DNA of 64,000 bases from Solidesulfovibrio aerotolerans. GTDB taxonomy: Bacteria; Desulfobacterota; Desulfovibrionia; Desulfovibrionales; Desulfovibrionaceae. The notes under the pieces were generated by a model that made no database searches, was not told the origin of the DNA, and saw nothing but the letters and a program-made list of their open reading frames with translations. Positions 1 through 8,878 of the stretch are shown piece after piece (positions within the stretch are counted from its first letter, which is position 1; every line of letters begins with the position of its first letter). The position numbers and the translations under genes are program-made. Location: contig NZ_WVUD01000013.1 of NCBI RefSeq assembly GCF_009856865.1, positions 31,744-95,743 on the forward strand, read 5' to 3'.

Positions 1-173
1 TGGTGACCGATTATTATGACACCATGGAAGGTTGCTACGCCGCCTGCAAGGATCGGGCTGCCTCCCTGGAAACCGGTGCGACCGGCCAGTGTCTGGCCAA
101 AATCCGCAAGGCCCGGGATACCTGCCGCGATTTCTGCAACCGCAAGTTCTATCGTTGCAACTGCGCCAAGTAA
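1..173 (+). CDS. C-terminal end of a Cys-rich protein (partial)
   Basis: An open frame enters from the left edge in frame 3 and stops at TAA 171-173. The visible part is about 56 residues, with eight cysteines. They include the spacings CYAAC, CRDFC and CNC, separated by basic helical-looking stretches. This pattern suggests a small secreted or periplasmic disulfide-rich protein, and it recalls the Cys-rich lipoprotein encoded at 14018-14353. The start lies outside the window, unless the internal ATG at position 24 is used. I do not recognise the family. It ends 54 bases before the next gene on the same strand. Confidence 0.6.
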   Translation, partial: VTDYYDTMEGCYAACKDRAASLETGATGQCLAKIRKARDTCRDFCNRKFYRCNCAK

Positions 174-227
174 CCGTTTTCCGTCCCGATTCCGGGGCGG
201 TGAAACGCCAGAGACAAGGAGTGCCAC

Positions 228-815
228 ATGGCGGTTAAAAAGATCCTCATGCTCGTCGGTGACTATGTCGAAGACTACGAAGTCATGGTGCCGTTTCAGA
301 TGCTGCTGATGGTCGGCCACGACGTGTCGGCCGTCTGTCCGGGCAAGAAGGCCGGCGATACCGTGCGCACGGCCATCCACGATTTTGAAGGGGACCAGAC
401 CTACAGCGAAAAACCCGGCCATAACTTTGCGCTTAACGCCGACTTCGACGCCGTCGATCCGGCCGCCTTCGATGCCCTGGTCATCCCCGGCGGACGCGCC
501 CCGGAGTATATTCGCTTAAACCCCCGCGTCATCGAAATCGTCAAACACTTCGGCGCGGCCAAAAAGCCCATCGCCGCCGTCTGCCACGGCCAGCAGGTGC
601 TTGTTGCCGCCGATGTCATCGCCGGCTGCCAGTGCATGGCCTATCCCGCCGTGCAGCCTGAAATCGAACGTGCCGGTGCCACCTACGTCGGCCCCAACGC
701 CACGTTCACCAACGCCGTCACCTGCGGCAATATCGTTACCGCCCCGGCCTGGCCCGCCCACCCGCAATGGATGCGCCAGTTCCTGGACGTGCTCGGCACC
801 AAGATCGAAGCCTAG
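228..815 (+). CDS. DJ-1/PfpI family protein
   Basis: This 195-residue protein is a complete single-domain DJ-1/PfpI member. The Rossmann-like start ([19 protein letters not shown]) and the strand [13 protein letters not shown] are characteristic. The nucleophile elbow AAVCHGQQ carries the expected cysteine followed by His. Family members act as cysteine peptidases, glyoxalases, deglycases or chaperones, and the sequence alone does not tell which. The start is the ATG behind a good ribosome binding site (AAGGAG, 216-221). No signal peptide is visible, so it is probably cytoplasmic. It follows the Cys-rich gene closely, but a functional link is not evident. Confidence 0.9.
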   Translation: MAVKKILMLVGDYVEDYEVMVPFQMLLMVGHDVSAVCPGKKAGDTVRTAIHDFEGDQTYSEKPGHNFALNADFDAVDPAAFDALVIPGGRAPEYIRLNPRVIEIVKHFGAAKKPIAAVCHGQQVLVAADVIAGCQCMAYPAVQPEIERAGATYVGPNATFTNAVTCGNIVTAPAWPAHPQWMRQFLDVLGTKIEA

Positions 816-1102
816 GGAGCGTGGCGCCCAAAAGCCGTTCCGTTTGTTGCGGATAAAATAATAAATTCCAGATGGTAACGCTTGGCAACCGTTGGCCGCA
901 CAAAGCGGGCGCAACACGCGGCAAGCGGCCCGAAATGACGGTTCCAAGGCGTTTCCCCATGGACCCAAAGCAGGGGGTGAACCCGGATTTGCCGGATCAC
1001 CCCCAAAGCTCCCCCTTTTTTCCACGGCCTAACGATGGTATAGCCCTGGGCGATGACCCGCCCGGCGGCGGCCCGACCCACCCGCCGGCGCAATGAGGCG
1101 CT

Positions 1103-1522
1103 ATGATTGATACGACCAAGATAGAACGTGTGCGGCAAGTGATCGGCGATTTCGCTGTCAATAAAGGAAAAGTGCTCCTGCTCGTTTCCTTTTTGCTCTT
1201 TATCGTTGCCGCCTATTACGTCATGGACTTTATCACCGAAGACAGCTTGGCGGTAAAATACAAAAAAACCACCGCCATGGTCGAAGAAGTCCAGGAAACG
1301 AAAAATGTTCTCACCATCGTCACCAGCCAGGGGTTTTTCGTCGTCGATCCCAGCCTGCGTTCAGATAAATTCAAGAATATCGCCGATTTTTTCCGCAAAG
1401 TGAAAGAAGACGGCTCACCCGTGCGTATCGACTACAAGGACGTCGGCAACGACAAAGTCATCGAAAACGTCTTCTACCGGGCCGAGTCCAATAAATTCGG
1501 CAAAATCGGGTCGTTGAAGTAG
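1103..1522 (+). CDS. small single-pass membrane protein, unknown function
   Basis: This 139-residue protein has a short basic cytoplasmic N-terminus and one hydrophobic segment at about residues 23-44 (KVLLLVSFLLFIVAAYYVMD). A soluble domain of about 95 residues follows, rich in Lys, Asp and Val with alternating beta-type hydrophobicity. I do not recognise a family. The ATG follows a GAGG ribosome binding site 7 bases upstream. The frame is lower in GC than its surroundings and codon use looks genuinely coding. A purine-rich stretch and a hairpin-rich 3' element follow the stop. Confidence 0.75.
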   Translation: MIDTTKIERVRQVIGDFAVNKGKVLLLVSFLLFIVAAYYVMDFITEDSLAVKYKKTTAMVEEVQETKNVLTIVTSQGFFVVDPSLRSDKFKNIADFFRKVKEDGSPVRIDYKDVGNDKVIENVFYRAESNKFGKIGSLK

Positions 1523-1540
1523 CCGGCGAGCGGCAGAAAG

Positions 1541-1622
1541 CGGAAGGCGAAGCGAAGAGGCCTCCGGCGGCCGGGGCTTTGCCCCGGACCCCACCGGGGG
1601 GATGATCCCCCCGGACCCCCCG
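1541..1622 (+). repeat. 3'-end hairpin repeat, copy a
   Basis: Just after the membrane-protein gene come a purine-rich lead, the core CCTCCGGCGGCC (1561-1572), a hairpin CCGGGGC-ttt-GCCCCGG and a second hairpin CCGGGGGGAT-gATCCCCCCGG. The layout matches other copies at about 11.8, 11.95, 19.7, 19.9, 25.3 and 42.9 kb. In all of them the core is constant while the hairpin arms vary but stay complementary. Confidence 0.7.
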
Positions 1623-1692
1623 ATTGGGGGGCGGGAGATGCGTAAGCGGGTTGGAGGTTTTGGCGTCGGCGGGAGCGTCGGCGTGAGAGAAT

Positions 1693-1763
1693 GGGGGTCG
1701 GAATTTGGCCGCTGTTCCCGACGCGGAAGCCGCGCCAGGAACAGCGGCCAAATTCCGACCCCC
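1693..1763. repeat. perfect 26-bp inverted repeat
   Basis: Left arm 1693-1718 and right arm 1738-1763 are perfectly complementary over 26 bases, with a 19-base GC-rich loop. The arm centres on GGAATTTGGCC, a motif close to the GCAATTTGGGCC centre of the inverted repeat at 2036-2109. No coding sequence overlaps it. Confidence 0.9.
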
Positions 1764-1772
1764 AACTCGCCA

Positions 1773-1833
1773 GCGGCCCTGGGGCTTTTGCGCAATCAAA
1801 GCCTTGCGCAAAAGCCCCAGGGCCGCATTTTTT
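1773..1833 (+). terminator. long hairpin with T-run, terminator-like
   Basis: Arms 1773-1795 and 1804-1826 are perfectly complementary over 23 bases around an 8-base loop. A run of six T (1828-1833) follows on the plus strand. This has the form of an intrinsic terminator with an unusually long stem, but it lies 250 bases after the nearest plus-strand gene. Confidence 0.6.
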
Positions 1834-2035
1834 GAGGTGGCGGCTGAGCCTTCATATGATTGTTTTTTCTGGGCGAACCGGGCAAAGCCACCGTTCTTAC
1901 AGTCTTTTGACCTGCTTACCGAGCAACCCAGCATGCCGACTGGGGAGTGGCAGCGCCCAAAGTCTTCCCGTCCTCTGACTTGTTTGCAGAATCAACGCCG
2001 TCGACGTGGTTGTCTCCTGCCTTCCCGGGCGAACC

Positions 2036-2109
2036 GGGTGGCTGCAATTTGGGCCGCCGTGCTCGCCGCGCTTCGCGGGGAGTGTCGGCGGCCCAAATTG
2101 CAGCCACCC
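2036..2109. repeat. perfect 24-bp inverted repeat
   Basis: Arms 2036-2059 and 2086-2109 are perfectly complementary over 24 bases. The 26-base loop itself contains a small CCGCG/CGCGG hairpin. The arm centre GCAATTTGGGCC resembles the repeat at 1693-1763. Together with that repeat and the hairpin at 1773-1826 it fills most of the 830-base gap between the small membrane protein and hydG. Confidence 0.9.
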
Positions 2110-2214
2110 ATGCGGCGCAGCCGCCAAGCGCTCCCGCGCTCCCGCGCCAACAGTCTTCCCACACTCCCGCGTCCGCCGTAGCCCCTTACCCCGTCCATCC
2201 CTTGCGCCCCTATC

Positions 2215-2353
2215 CGGGGGTCCGGGGGGCCGTCGCCCCCCGGCGGGTGCAGGGCAGAGCCCTGCCGGAGAGGTCCAGGAGAGGCAGCGCCTCTCTTGGC
2301 AGGGTCTGGGACAGCGTCCCAGCGGGGTTTGGGGCAGCGCCCCAATTCTCTCT
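2215..2353 (-). repeat. chain of short GC hairpins 3' of hydG
   Basis: Read on the minus strand from the hydG stop, four hairpins of the form arm-GCT-arm follow one another: GGGGC-GCT-GCCCC, GGGAC-GCT-GTCCC, GAGAGGC-GCT-GCCTCTC and GGCAGGGC-t-CTGCCCTGC. After them comes a GGGGGGC/GCCCCCC pair. The first unit recurs 3' of the rhodanese gene (25274-25290). It probably serves as a 3' end structure; no clear T-run is present. Confidence 0.65.
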
Positions 2354-2354
2354 C

Positions 2355-3791
2355 TTAAAAGAACATGTCGCGGCGGCCGGCTTCGATATCGCCCAGGCGT
2401 TCGATGGTCAGGTCGCGGATGCCATCTTTGGGGATGGTGGCCAGGGCTTCCTGGATGCGCCTCTCACCCAGGACTTTGGTTTCGGGGTCGGCGTAGTCGA
2501 TCAGATATTCTTTGAAGGTGAGCAGGGCGTTGGGCAGGCAGACGTTTTGGATGGTGCCGTCTTTGGCCAGACTCATGAAGCGGTCGCCGGTGCGGCCCTG
2601 GCGGTAGCAGGCGGTGCAGTAGCTGGGGATAAAGCCGCGCTGGCAGAGCATTCGGATGATTTCGTTGGGTGAGCGCTGGTCGCTGGGTTCGAACTGTTGG
2701 CCGTTGTTGGTGTTGCTGGTTCCCTCGTGTTCCTCGTGGACTTTCTGGTAGCCACCAACGCCCGTGCAGGAGCCGGCGCTGATCTGGGAGATGCCGCAGT
2801 CGATGAGTTCGTCGCGAAACTCCGAGTCTTCGCGGGTGGAGAGGATCATGCCGGTATAGGGCACGGCCAGTCGGATGATGGCGATGATCTTTTTAAAGGC
2901 CTCGTCCGGGACGAGGTAGGGGAAGGTGTCGAGGTTGACGGCACCGGCCGGGCGCATGCGCGGGACGGAGATGGTATGGGGGCCGACGCCGAAGGTTTTT
3001 TCCAGATGTTCGGCGTGCAGGAACATGGCCACGGTTTCGTATTTCCAGTCGTAGAGGCCGTAGAGCACGCCGATGCCGACGTCGTCGATGCCGGCTTTCA
3101 TGGCCCGGTCCATGGCGGTGGTGTGCCAGTTGTAGTCGTGCTTGGGGCCGGAGGGATGCAGCTTAGCGTATTGGGGGCGGTTGTAGGTTTCCTGAAAGAG
3201 GATGTAGGTGCCGATTTCGGCGTCCTTGAGTTTCTTATAATCTTCGATGGTGGTGGCGGCGATGTTGATATTGACGCGGCGGATGGAGCCGTTGCCGTCT
3301 TTGATGCTGTAGATGGCCTTTATGGCGTCGGTGACGTATTCGATGGGGCAGTTGAGCGGATCTTCGCCGGCTTCCACGGCCAGGCGTTTGTGGCCGAGGG
3401 ATTCGAGAATTTCCACCTCGTGTTTGATTTCCTCGGTGGTCAGGCGTTTGCGCAGTTGGTCCTTGTTGCTGCGTTTAAAACCGCAGTAGACGCAGTTGTT
3501 GATGCAGTGGCTGGAGATATAGAGCGGCGCAAAAAGGACGATGCGTTTGCCGTAGATGGCCTCTTTGACCTGTTTGGCGGCGGTGAACATGGTTTCAAGG
3601 AGTGGCGCGTCGTTGACTTCGAGCAGCACGGCCACTTCTTCGGCGGACAGGCCCTTGTAGTCCAGGGCCTTATCGATGATGGCGCGCACGGTTTCGGGGT
3701 TGGCGGCGGCGCTTTTGGCGGCGGTAAGCGCCGCGTGGATGCGGTTTTCGTCGATAAACGCGTCGGATGTGCGCTGGGTTTCGTCAATCAT
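2355..3791 (-). CDS. hydG: [FeFe]-hydrogenase maturase HydG (radical SAM)
   Basis: HydG cleaves tyrosine to give the CO and cyanide ligands used to build the H-cluster of [FeFe] hydrogenase. The 478-residue protein has the expected family length. It carries the radical SAM motif CX3CX2C (C96, C100, C103 within CINNCVYCGF). It also carries the C-terminal auxiliary-cluster motif CX2CX22C (C392, C395, C418), which separates HydG from ThiH. The ATG overlaps the end of the upstream regulator gene by 8 bases, so the two are cotranscribed. No hydrogenase (hydA) and no hydE or hydF is in the window; those partners must lie elsewhere. Confidence 0.97.
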   Translation of the reverse strand: MIDETQRTSDAFIDENRIHAALTAAKSAAANPETVRAIIDKALDYKGLSAEEVAVLLEVNDAPLLETMFTAAKQVKEAIYGKRIVLFAPLYISSHCINNCVYCGFKRSNKDQLRKRLTTEEIKHEVEILESLGHKRLAVEAGEDPLNCPIEYVTDAIKAIYSIKDGNGSIRRVNINIAATTIEDYKKLKDAEIGTYILFQETYNRPQYAKLHPSGPKHDYNWHTTAMDRAMKAGIDDVGIGVLYGLYDWKYETVAMFLHAEHLEKTFGVGPHTISVPRMRPAGAVNLDTFPYLVPDEAFKKIIAIIRLAVPYTGMILSTREDSEFRDELIDCGISQISAGSCTGVGGYQKVHEEHEGTSNTNNGQQFEPSDQRSPNEIIRMLCQRGFIPSYCTACYRQGRTGDRFMSLAKDGTIQNVCLPNALLTFKEYLIDYADPETKVLGERRIQEALATIPKDGIRDLTIERLGDIEAGRRDMFF

Positions 3792-4059
3792 GGTCGGCCT
3801 CCTTGCGAAGGGTCTTGCTGGTCAGGGCGGACTTGACCGTCACGCCTGGGATATTCCCGAGTCTGCCGGTAAGCGAACCGATCTCATCGGTTGTGCCTTC
3901 GATAATCAGCGACACCACGCCGGCCTGATATTCGGGGCGCGGGATGCCCATGCGGCCGAGCACGATGTGGCCGTGGTCGCTGATGACGGCGTTGACCTTG
4001 TCGGAGATGTGTTTGGGATCGTCGATGACGATGCCGACCACGCCGATACGTCTGTTCAT
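3784..4059 (-). CDS. TM1266-type iron-only hydrogenase system regulator
   Basis: This 91-residue protein is a one-domain ACT/NikR-C-like fold of the family annotated as 'putative iron-only hydrogenase system regulator' (TM1266). The pattern RRIGVVGIVIDDP...HIVLGRMGIP...VVSLIIEG...LTGRLGNIPGVTVKS is typical. The family usually lies beside hydEFG genes, and here it overlaps hydG. There is no DNA-binding domain, so it may sense a ligand or bind a protein rather than regulate directly. The start ATG (4057-4059) overlaps the stop of a 27-codon upstream reading frame, and a GAGG lies close upstream. Confidence 0.9.
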   Translation of the reverse strand: MNRRIGVVGIVIDDPKHISDKVNAVISDHGHIVLGRMGIPRPEYQAGVVSLIIEGTTDEIGSLTGRLGNIPGVTVKSALTSKTLRKEADHD

Positions 4060-4139
4060 GGCTGTTTCCTCGTTTGGGCAATAAAAAACGCCTTCGTTTT
4101 CCCAAGGGAAACAAAGGCGTGGTGTTCTGGCTTGTGCAT
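4056..4139 (-). CDS. possible 27-residue leader peptide
   Basis: A short frame starts at ATG 4139, behind a good ribosome binding site (GAGG, 8 bases upstream on the minus strand). It ends with CCATGA, so its stop overlaps the start codon of the hydrogenase regulator. The predicted peptide begins MHKPEHHAFVSLGK and is Lys/His/Phe-rich. A terminator-like hairpin lies inside it. This arrangement allows translational coupling or attenuation of the regulator-hydG operon. It could be chance; expression is unproven. Confidence 0.4.
   Translation of the reverse strand: MHKPEHHAFVSLGKTKAFFIAQTRKQP
4082..4119 (-). promoter_or_regulatory. terminator-like hairpin in the hydG operon leader
   Basis: On the minus strand, CGCCTTTGTTTCCC and GGGAAAACGAAGGCG pair around a 2-base loop with one mismatch. 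The hairpin is followed at once by TTTTTTATT (4081-4087). It lies 23 bases before the regulator start codon, so it would act as an attenuator of the regulator-hydG operon or end transcription entering from upstream. Confidence 0.65.
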
Positions 4140-4598
4140 GGCGTCATCCTCGGCGCAGGGTCACCCCCTTGCCAGCAGATTGCGGTATGGTTTTTTTCGC
4201 CTTCACGTCAGGACCGGTCCCACCGTGGCAGCAAGGCCACTATGCGAGGGTTTTGGACGGTTGGCAAGTGCTACGAAAAATTATTTTGTGCGAAGTTGCT
4301 TTCTTGCTGGAATTATTGCGAAAGGCAAGTCCTGTCCTGACCGGGCCGGGGCGGGCCGTGCGAGGCAGGATTGTCCGGCTTGGGAGGGGGCGCATGAATG
4401 GCAAGTTGCCTGACTGACACAGCGCAAGCGGCATTGAAGTGTTTTCGGGCATATTGTGTTCATTGCCGGGAAATGATAACTATCGCTGTTCATTTTTTCT
4501 CATATTGAGTCAGCAACACAGGCACATATGAACGATATTTTGAGTATTGATGTCAGGAATGAGATGGCTGTCGATATCGCACTCGGCTGGAAGGGGCA
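4140..4598. other. intergenic region between divergent genes
   Basis: These 460 bases separate the minus-strand hydG leader from the plus-strand sensor kinase and should hold both promoters. GC falls towards 4440-4560, where TTCATTTTTTCTCATATTGA is the most promoter-like stretch for the kinase. I could not place a sigma-54 promoter with confidence. No gene is supported here. Confidence 0.5.
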
Positions 4599-6992
4599 TT
4601 GGTCTCTATCGAGGCGTTTGAGACCATGATTGCCAACATGCAGGCGACGGAACACTCCATATCCCTGACGCAGGATGGCCTTGCCTTTTTACGTGACCAT
4701 ATTAACGATGCTCTTTTTTTCATTGATGTTACCACCGGCCGAATCTGCGACGTCAGCCGGGCGGGGTGCAGTCTGCTGGGGCTTGCCCGTGAAAAGCTTG
4801 TCGGACGGCTCCAGACCGAGTTGCATCCCATCGAGGATCGGGTCTTTTGCGCGGCCCAGTTTCGTGAATGCGTGCGTATGGCCGAGGCCGGGCAAGCCAG
4901 CCAGTCTCTTCCGGTGATCGTGGTGCGGGTGGACGGCAGCCGCATTACGGGGAGGATGGCCGTTATCATGATCTCTTGCGCCGGTGAGCGGCTGGCCTGC
5001 TGTGTCTTTAACAGTCCGGCCCTGCATGGACTGCTCGGCAGCGGGCTGCAGGAGAGCGAAGCTTATTTTGCCCAGTCCCTGCCGGGCGTCGGGGACGGGG
5101 CCTGGAGCTGGAATCCGCAGACCGGGGTCGTCTATCTGTCCCGGCAGTGGGAGGCCCTGCTGGGCTACGCGCCGGGTGAAGTCAAAGGCACAATCGAGGG
5201 TTCCCAGGTGTTGGTGCATCCTGATGACCGCGACAGGGTTCTTCAGGCCGTTGGTGACTGCGCCCGGGGGGTGAGCCCGTCGTTTTCCCTGGAGTATCGG
5301 TTGCGCGCCCGGGACGGCTCTTACGTTTGGGTGCACGGCCGGGGCGGTCCGGTTCGCGACGCATCGGGCCGGGTGACGTTGCTGGCCGGGGCCACCACCG
5401 ACATCACGGCGCGCAAAGAGGCCGAATCGGCCCTTCGGGAAAGCGAGGAGCGGTTCCGGTTTCTGGCCCAGCATTCGCCTGACGGCGTCATCATCCACGA
5501 CGCCACGGGTTGCATTCTCGACGTCAATGAGCGCGCCTGCCAGGATCTCGGCTATGAGGCGGATGCGCTGCGGCGCATGAACATCAGCGACATCGCGACC
5601 ACGCGCCCCCGTCCATGGCTGATTGACTTTTGGGATAACCATCCGCTCGGGGAATTTTCTCTCCAGACTACGGCGCGACGCAAGGATGGCACGTTCTACC
5701 CGGTGGAGATCAAGGGCGTGGTCTTTGAGGAGCGCGGCCGACGCCTGTTTCTGGCCACCGGGCGCGATCGGACCGAACGGCTGCGCCAGGAACAGACCCT
5801 GGCCGCAGCCCGGGATGCCGCCGAGGACGCCAATCGCGCCAAGACCGAATTCCTGGCCAGCATGAGCCATGAGATACGCACGCCCATGAACATCATTCTG
5901 GGCATGGCCGAACTCCTTGGCGAGCAGGCCGCAACCCCGGCCCAGGAGCAGTTTGTCGCGGCTATTGAGAACTCGGGCCAGATGTTGTTGCGGCTCTTAA
6001 ACGACCTGCTTGATCTGTCCCGCATCGAGGCGGACCGCGTTGAGTTGCGACAGGAGCCGTTCTGCCCGGCCGAACTGGTGGGCGACGTCTGCCGGACCAT
6101 GGCCGTGGCTGCGGCCCAGAATAGTCAGGAGCTGATCACGATTTGGGGAGACGATCTGCCGGCCGTGGTGGAAAACGACGCCGACCGGGTGAGGCAGGTG
6201 CTGGTCAATTTGATCTGGAACGCCGTCAAATTCACCGGAGCGGGCCGCATTGAAGTCCGGTTGGCGCATCAGATCGAAAGCGACAGCCGGTCCTGGCTCC
6301 ATTTCGCTGTGGCCGACACCGGTCCCGGCATCCCGCCGGAACTGTTGTCCCGGATTTTCGATCCCTTCGCCCGGGGCGATGGTTCAGCCTCAGGCCAACA
6401 TTGCGGCACCGGCCTTGGTCTGGCCATCAGCAAGCGGTTGGTCGAACTGATGGGCGGCGCCATTGCCATTGATTCGCAACCCGGGCGTGGGGCCACATTT
6501 TCCTTTAGCCTGCCAGTGGGGACGACGCCGGCCGCAGCGTCGGTCGCAGACAGTCACGGCCCCTCTGTATCTCCTGTCCGACGAGCTGGAGCCGCCGTCG
6601 ACCGGCGTCGGCAAATACTTGTGGCCGAAGATTCCGAAGCCAATCAGGAACTGCTGCGGCTGTTTCTTGAAGAGCAGCCGTACGACGTCGTGATGGCGGC
6701 GTCGGGCCAGGAGGCGGTCGCTCTCTTTGCCCGCGAGCGCTTCGACGTGGTGCTCATGGACGTGGAGATGCCGGGCATGTCCGGCCTGGAGGCCAGTCTG
6801 GCCATCCGTCGTCTGGAAGCAACGACCGGCGCCCCGCGAACGCCACTGGCCCTGCTCACCGCCCATGCCTTCAGCGAATACGAAACCCGGGGGCGTCAGG
6901 CCGGTTGCGACGGTTTCCTGACCAAGCCCATCCGCAAGGCCCATCTGCTCGAATCCCTGGCCAAGCTCGTTACCGTGGGTCGCTTGGATTGA
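4599..6992 (+). CDS. hybrid sensor histidine kinase with three PAS domains
   Basis: This 797-residue soluble protein has three PAS domains (about 17-140, 155-280 and 285-405, the second and third with PAC ends). A HisKA dimerisation helix follows ([10 protein letters not shown], phospho-His H424), then a HATPase domain with N box NLIWNAVKF and G boxes DTGPGIP and GTGLGL. It ends in a receiver domain (LMDVEMPG, phospho-Asp D721; conserved Lys in LTKPI). There are no membrane segments, so it should sense an internal signal such as redox state or a ligand. The TTG start at 4599 follows AAGGGG; the ATG at 4626 is an alternative. No partner regulator lies next to it, so its phosphorelay target is unknown. 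Confidence 0.93.
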   Translation: MVSIEAFETMIANMQATEHSISLTQDGLAFLRDHINDALFFIDVTTGRICDVSRAGCSLLGLAREKLVGRLQTELHPIEDRVFCAAQFRECVRMAEAGQASQSLPVIVVRVDGSRITGRMAVIMISCAGERLACCVFNSPALHGLLGSGLQESEAYFAQSLPGVGDGAWSWNPQTGVVYLSRQWEALLGYAPGEVKGTIEGSQVLVHPDDRDRVLQAVGDCARGVSPSFSLEYRLRARDGSYVWVHGRGGPVRDASGRVTLLAGATTDITARKEAESALRESEERFRFLAQHSPDGVIIHDATGCILDVNERACQDLGYEADALRRMNISDIATTRPRPWLIDFWDNHPLGEFSLQTTARRKDGTFYPVEIKGVVFEERGRRLFLATGRDRTERLRQEQTLAAARDAAEDANRAKTEFLASMSHEIRTPMNIILGMAELLGEQAATPAQEQFVAAIENSGQMLLRLLNDLLDLSRIEADRVELRQEPFCPAELVGDVCRTMAVAAAQNSQELITIWGDDLPAVVENDADRVRQVLVNLIWNAVKFTGAGRIEVRLAHQIESDSRSWLHFAVADTGPGIPPELLSRIFDPFARGDGSASGQHCGTGLGLAISKRLVELMGGAIAIDSQPGRGATFSFSLPVGTTPAAASVADSHGPSVSPVRRAGAAVDRRRQILVAEDSEANQELLRLFLEEQPYDVVMAASGQEAVALFARERFDVVLMDVEMPGMSGLEASLAIRRLEATTGAPRTPLALLTAHAFSEYETRGRQAGCDGFLTKPIRKAHLLESLAKLVTVGRLD

Positions 6993-6998
6993 GCCGCG

Positions 6999-7060
6999 CT
7001 TTTCCAAAACAAAACGGCCGGAGCGGTGAACCGCCCCGGCCGTTTTGTTTTGGAAAACGC
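6999..7060. terminator. strong bidirectional terminator
   Basis: Arms TTTTCCAAAACAAAACGGCCG and CGGCCGTTTTGTTTTGGAAAA pair over about 21 bases around a GC-rich centre. Because A-runs and T-runs flank both sides, it can stop transcription from both the sensor kinase and the convergent cstA gene. Confidence 0.92.
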
Positions 7061-7066
7061 GGCCGG

Positions 7067-8878
7067 TTATTCCGGCACCACCTCCAGCACCGGTTCGCCG
7101 TAGGTGTCGGGAACCGTGCCCTTGATGCGCAAAAGGCTCATCCAGCGGCGCAGGGTGCCGACGATGACGATGGCGATGAGGATGAGGACGATGACCGCCA
7201 GGGTGGCCAGCAGATAGAGGCCCTTGGGCAGGTAGGTATTGACGATCTGCAGATACCCGGCCCAGACGGTGATGCAGACCATGGCCAATCCCGGCACGGC
7301 CGTCATCCAGGCGTAGCGGGCCTTGCCCATGCGGATGATCATGGTGGTGCCGATGAGTAAGCCCATGGCGGCCAGCAACTGGTTGGACATGCCGAAAAGC
7401 GGCCAGATGGTGGAGATATCGCCGGTGTAGACCAGATAGCCCCACATGAAGGTGAAAATCGCCGAGGTGGAGAGGATGCCCGGCATCCAGTGCTTTTCCT
7501 GGAACTTGGGGATCACCTGGCCGATCATTTCCTGGAGGAAGAACCGGCCCACCCGGGTGCCCGTGTCCACGGCCGTCAAGATAAAGACGGCCTCGAACAT
7601 GATGGCGAAGTGGTACCAGTAGTCCATCAGATGGCTCATGATGGGCACGGACGAGAAGATATGGGCCATGCCCACGGCCAGGGACACGGCCCCGCCCGGC
7701 CGGCCGGTGATGTTTTCGCCGACGGCTTGGGAGAGTTGGGCCAGATCGACGGTGGCCATGCCAAGGGTGGCAAAGACTTCGGGCTTGGTGTTGATGGCGA
7801 AATAGTCGGCGGGCATGAGCACGCAGGCGGCAATGAGCGCCATGATGGCCACGAAGCCCTCCATGAGCATGGCTCCGAAGCCGACGAAGAGCAGGTTGCG
7901 CTCATTGTCGAGCATCTTGGGCGTGGTGCCCGTGCCGATGATGGCGTGGAAGCCCGAGAGCGCGCCGCAGGCGATGGTGATAAACAGGAACGGGAAGACC
8001 GCGCCGGGGATGATGGGGCCGCCGCCGCCGGCAAACTTGGTGAGTGCCGGCATCTGCAGATCCGGGCGTACCCAGAAGATGCCGATGGCCAGCATGGCGA
8101 TGGTGCCGATCTTTAAATACGTGGAGAGGTAGTCGCGCGGGCATAAGAGCAGCCACACCGGCAACACCGAGGCCACGAAGCCGTAGATGGGGATGGTGAT
8201 GGCAATGGCCGGGCGCGGCATGTTGAACAGCGGTCCCCAGGTGGGGCTGGCGGCCACGTAGGGGCCGATCAGGATGGCCACGGCGAGCAGGCCCACGCCG
8301 AGGATCGACGCGCCAAGGACGTCGCCGTCGCGCCACTTGTGGAGATACACGCCCATAATGAGTGCGATGGGGATGGTGGCAAAGACGGTAAAGGTGCCCC
8401 AGGCGCTGTCATGCATGGCGTTGACCACGGCAATGGACAGGCCGGCCAGGGTCAAGACGAGGATGAACAGCACGGCAAACCCGGCCACGTTGCCGGTGTT
8501 CTTGTCGATCTCCTGGGTGGCGATGTAGGCCAGCGAGCGGCCCTTGTGGCGCACCGAGGCGAAAAGGACCACCGTGTCGTGGACACAGCCGGCCATGACG
8601 CAGCCGACGAGAATCCACAACGCGCCCGGCATGTAGCCGAACTGGGCGGCCAGCACCGGTCCGAGCAGGGGGCCGGCGGCGGCGATGGCCGCGAAGTGGT
8701 GGCCGAAAAGGACATACTTGTCGGTCTTTACGTAGTCGTGCCCGTCCGCCATCTTCACCGCCGGAGTCAGGCGCGTTTCGCTCACGCCCAGCACCTTTTT
8801 GGTGAAAAAGAGCCCGTAAAAACGGTAACCGATGGCGAAGATGCACAGGGCGGCAAAGACCAGGGTCAGGGCATTCAT
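7067..8878 (-). CDS. cstA: CstA-family carbon starvation protein / pyruvate-type transporter
   Basis: This 603-residue integral membrane protein belongs to the CstA family, of which E. coli BtsT and CstA are pyruvate/proton symporters. Family motifs are clear: GYRFYGLFFTKKVLG at the N-terminus, LFGHHFAAIAAAGPLLGPV, and CGALSGFHAIIGTGTTPKM. The start ATG at 8878 follows GGGAGG at 6 bases; a longer upstream extension is open but lacks the membrane start. It is the last gene of a lytR-lytS-cstA order on the minus strand. This mirrors control of btsT by the BtsS/BtsR pair in E. coli, so pyruvate uptake is the likely role by inference. Confidence 0.92.
   Translation of the reverse strand: MNALTLVFAALCIFAIGYRFYGLFFTKKVLGVSETRLTPAVKMADGHDYVKTDKYVLFGHHFAAIAAAGPLLGPVLAAQFGYMPGALWILVGCVMAGCVHDTVVLFASVRHKGRSLAYIATQEIDKNTGNVAGFAVLFILVLTLAGLSIAVVNAMHDSAWGTFTVFATIPIALIMGVYLHKWRDGDVLGASILGVGLLAVAILIGPYVAASPTWGPLFNMPRPAIAITIPIYGFVASVLPVWLLLCPRDYLSTYLKIGTIAMLAIGIFWVRPDLQMPALTKFAGGGGPIIPGAVFPFLFITIACGALSGFHAIIGTGTTPKMLDNERNLLFVGFGAMLMEGFVAIMALIAACVLMPADYFAINTKPEVFATLGMATVDLAQLSQAVGENITGRPGGAVSLAVGMAHIFSSVPIMSHLMDYWYHFAIMFEAVFILTAVDTGTRVGRFFLQEMIGQVIPKFQEKHWMPGILSTSAIFTFMWGYLVYTGDISTIWPLFGMSNQLLAAMGLLIGTTMIIRMGKARYAWMTAVPGLAMVCITVWAGYLQIVNTYLPKGLYLLATLAVIVLILIAIVIVGTLRRWMSLLRIKGTVPDTYGEPVLEVVPE

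Noticed and set aside
4090..4260. Possible cobalamin riboswitch before the hydG operon
   Set aside because: One stretch resembles the B12 box loosely, but the other conserved blocks of that riboswitch are absent.
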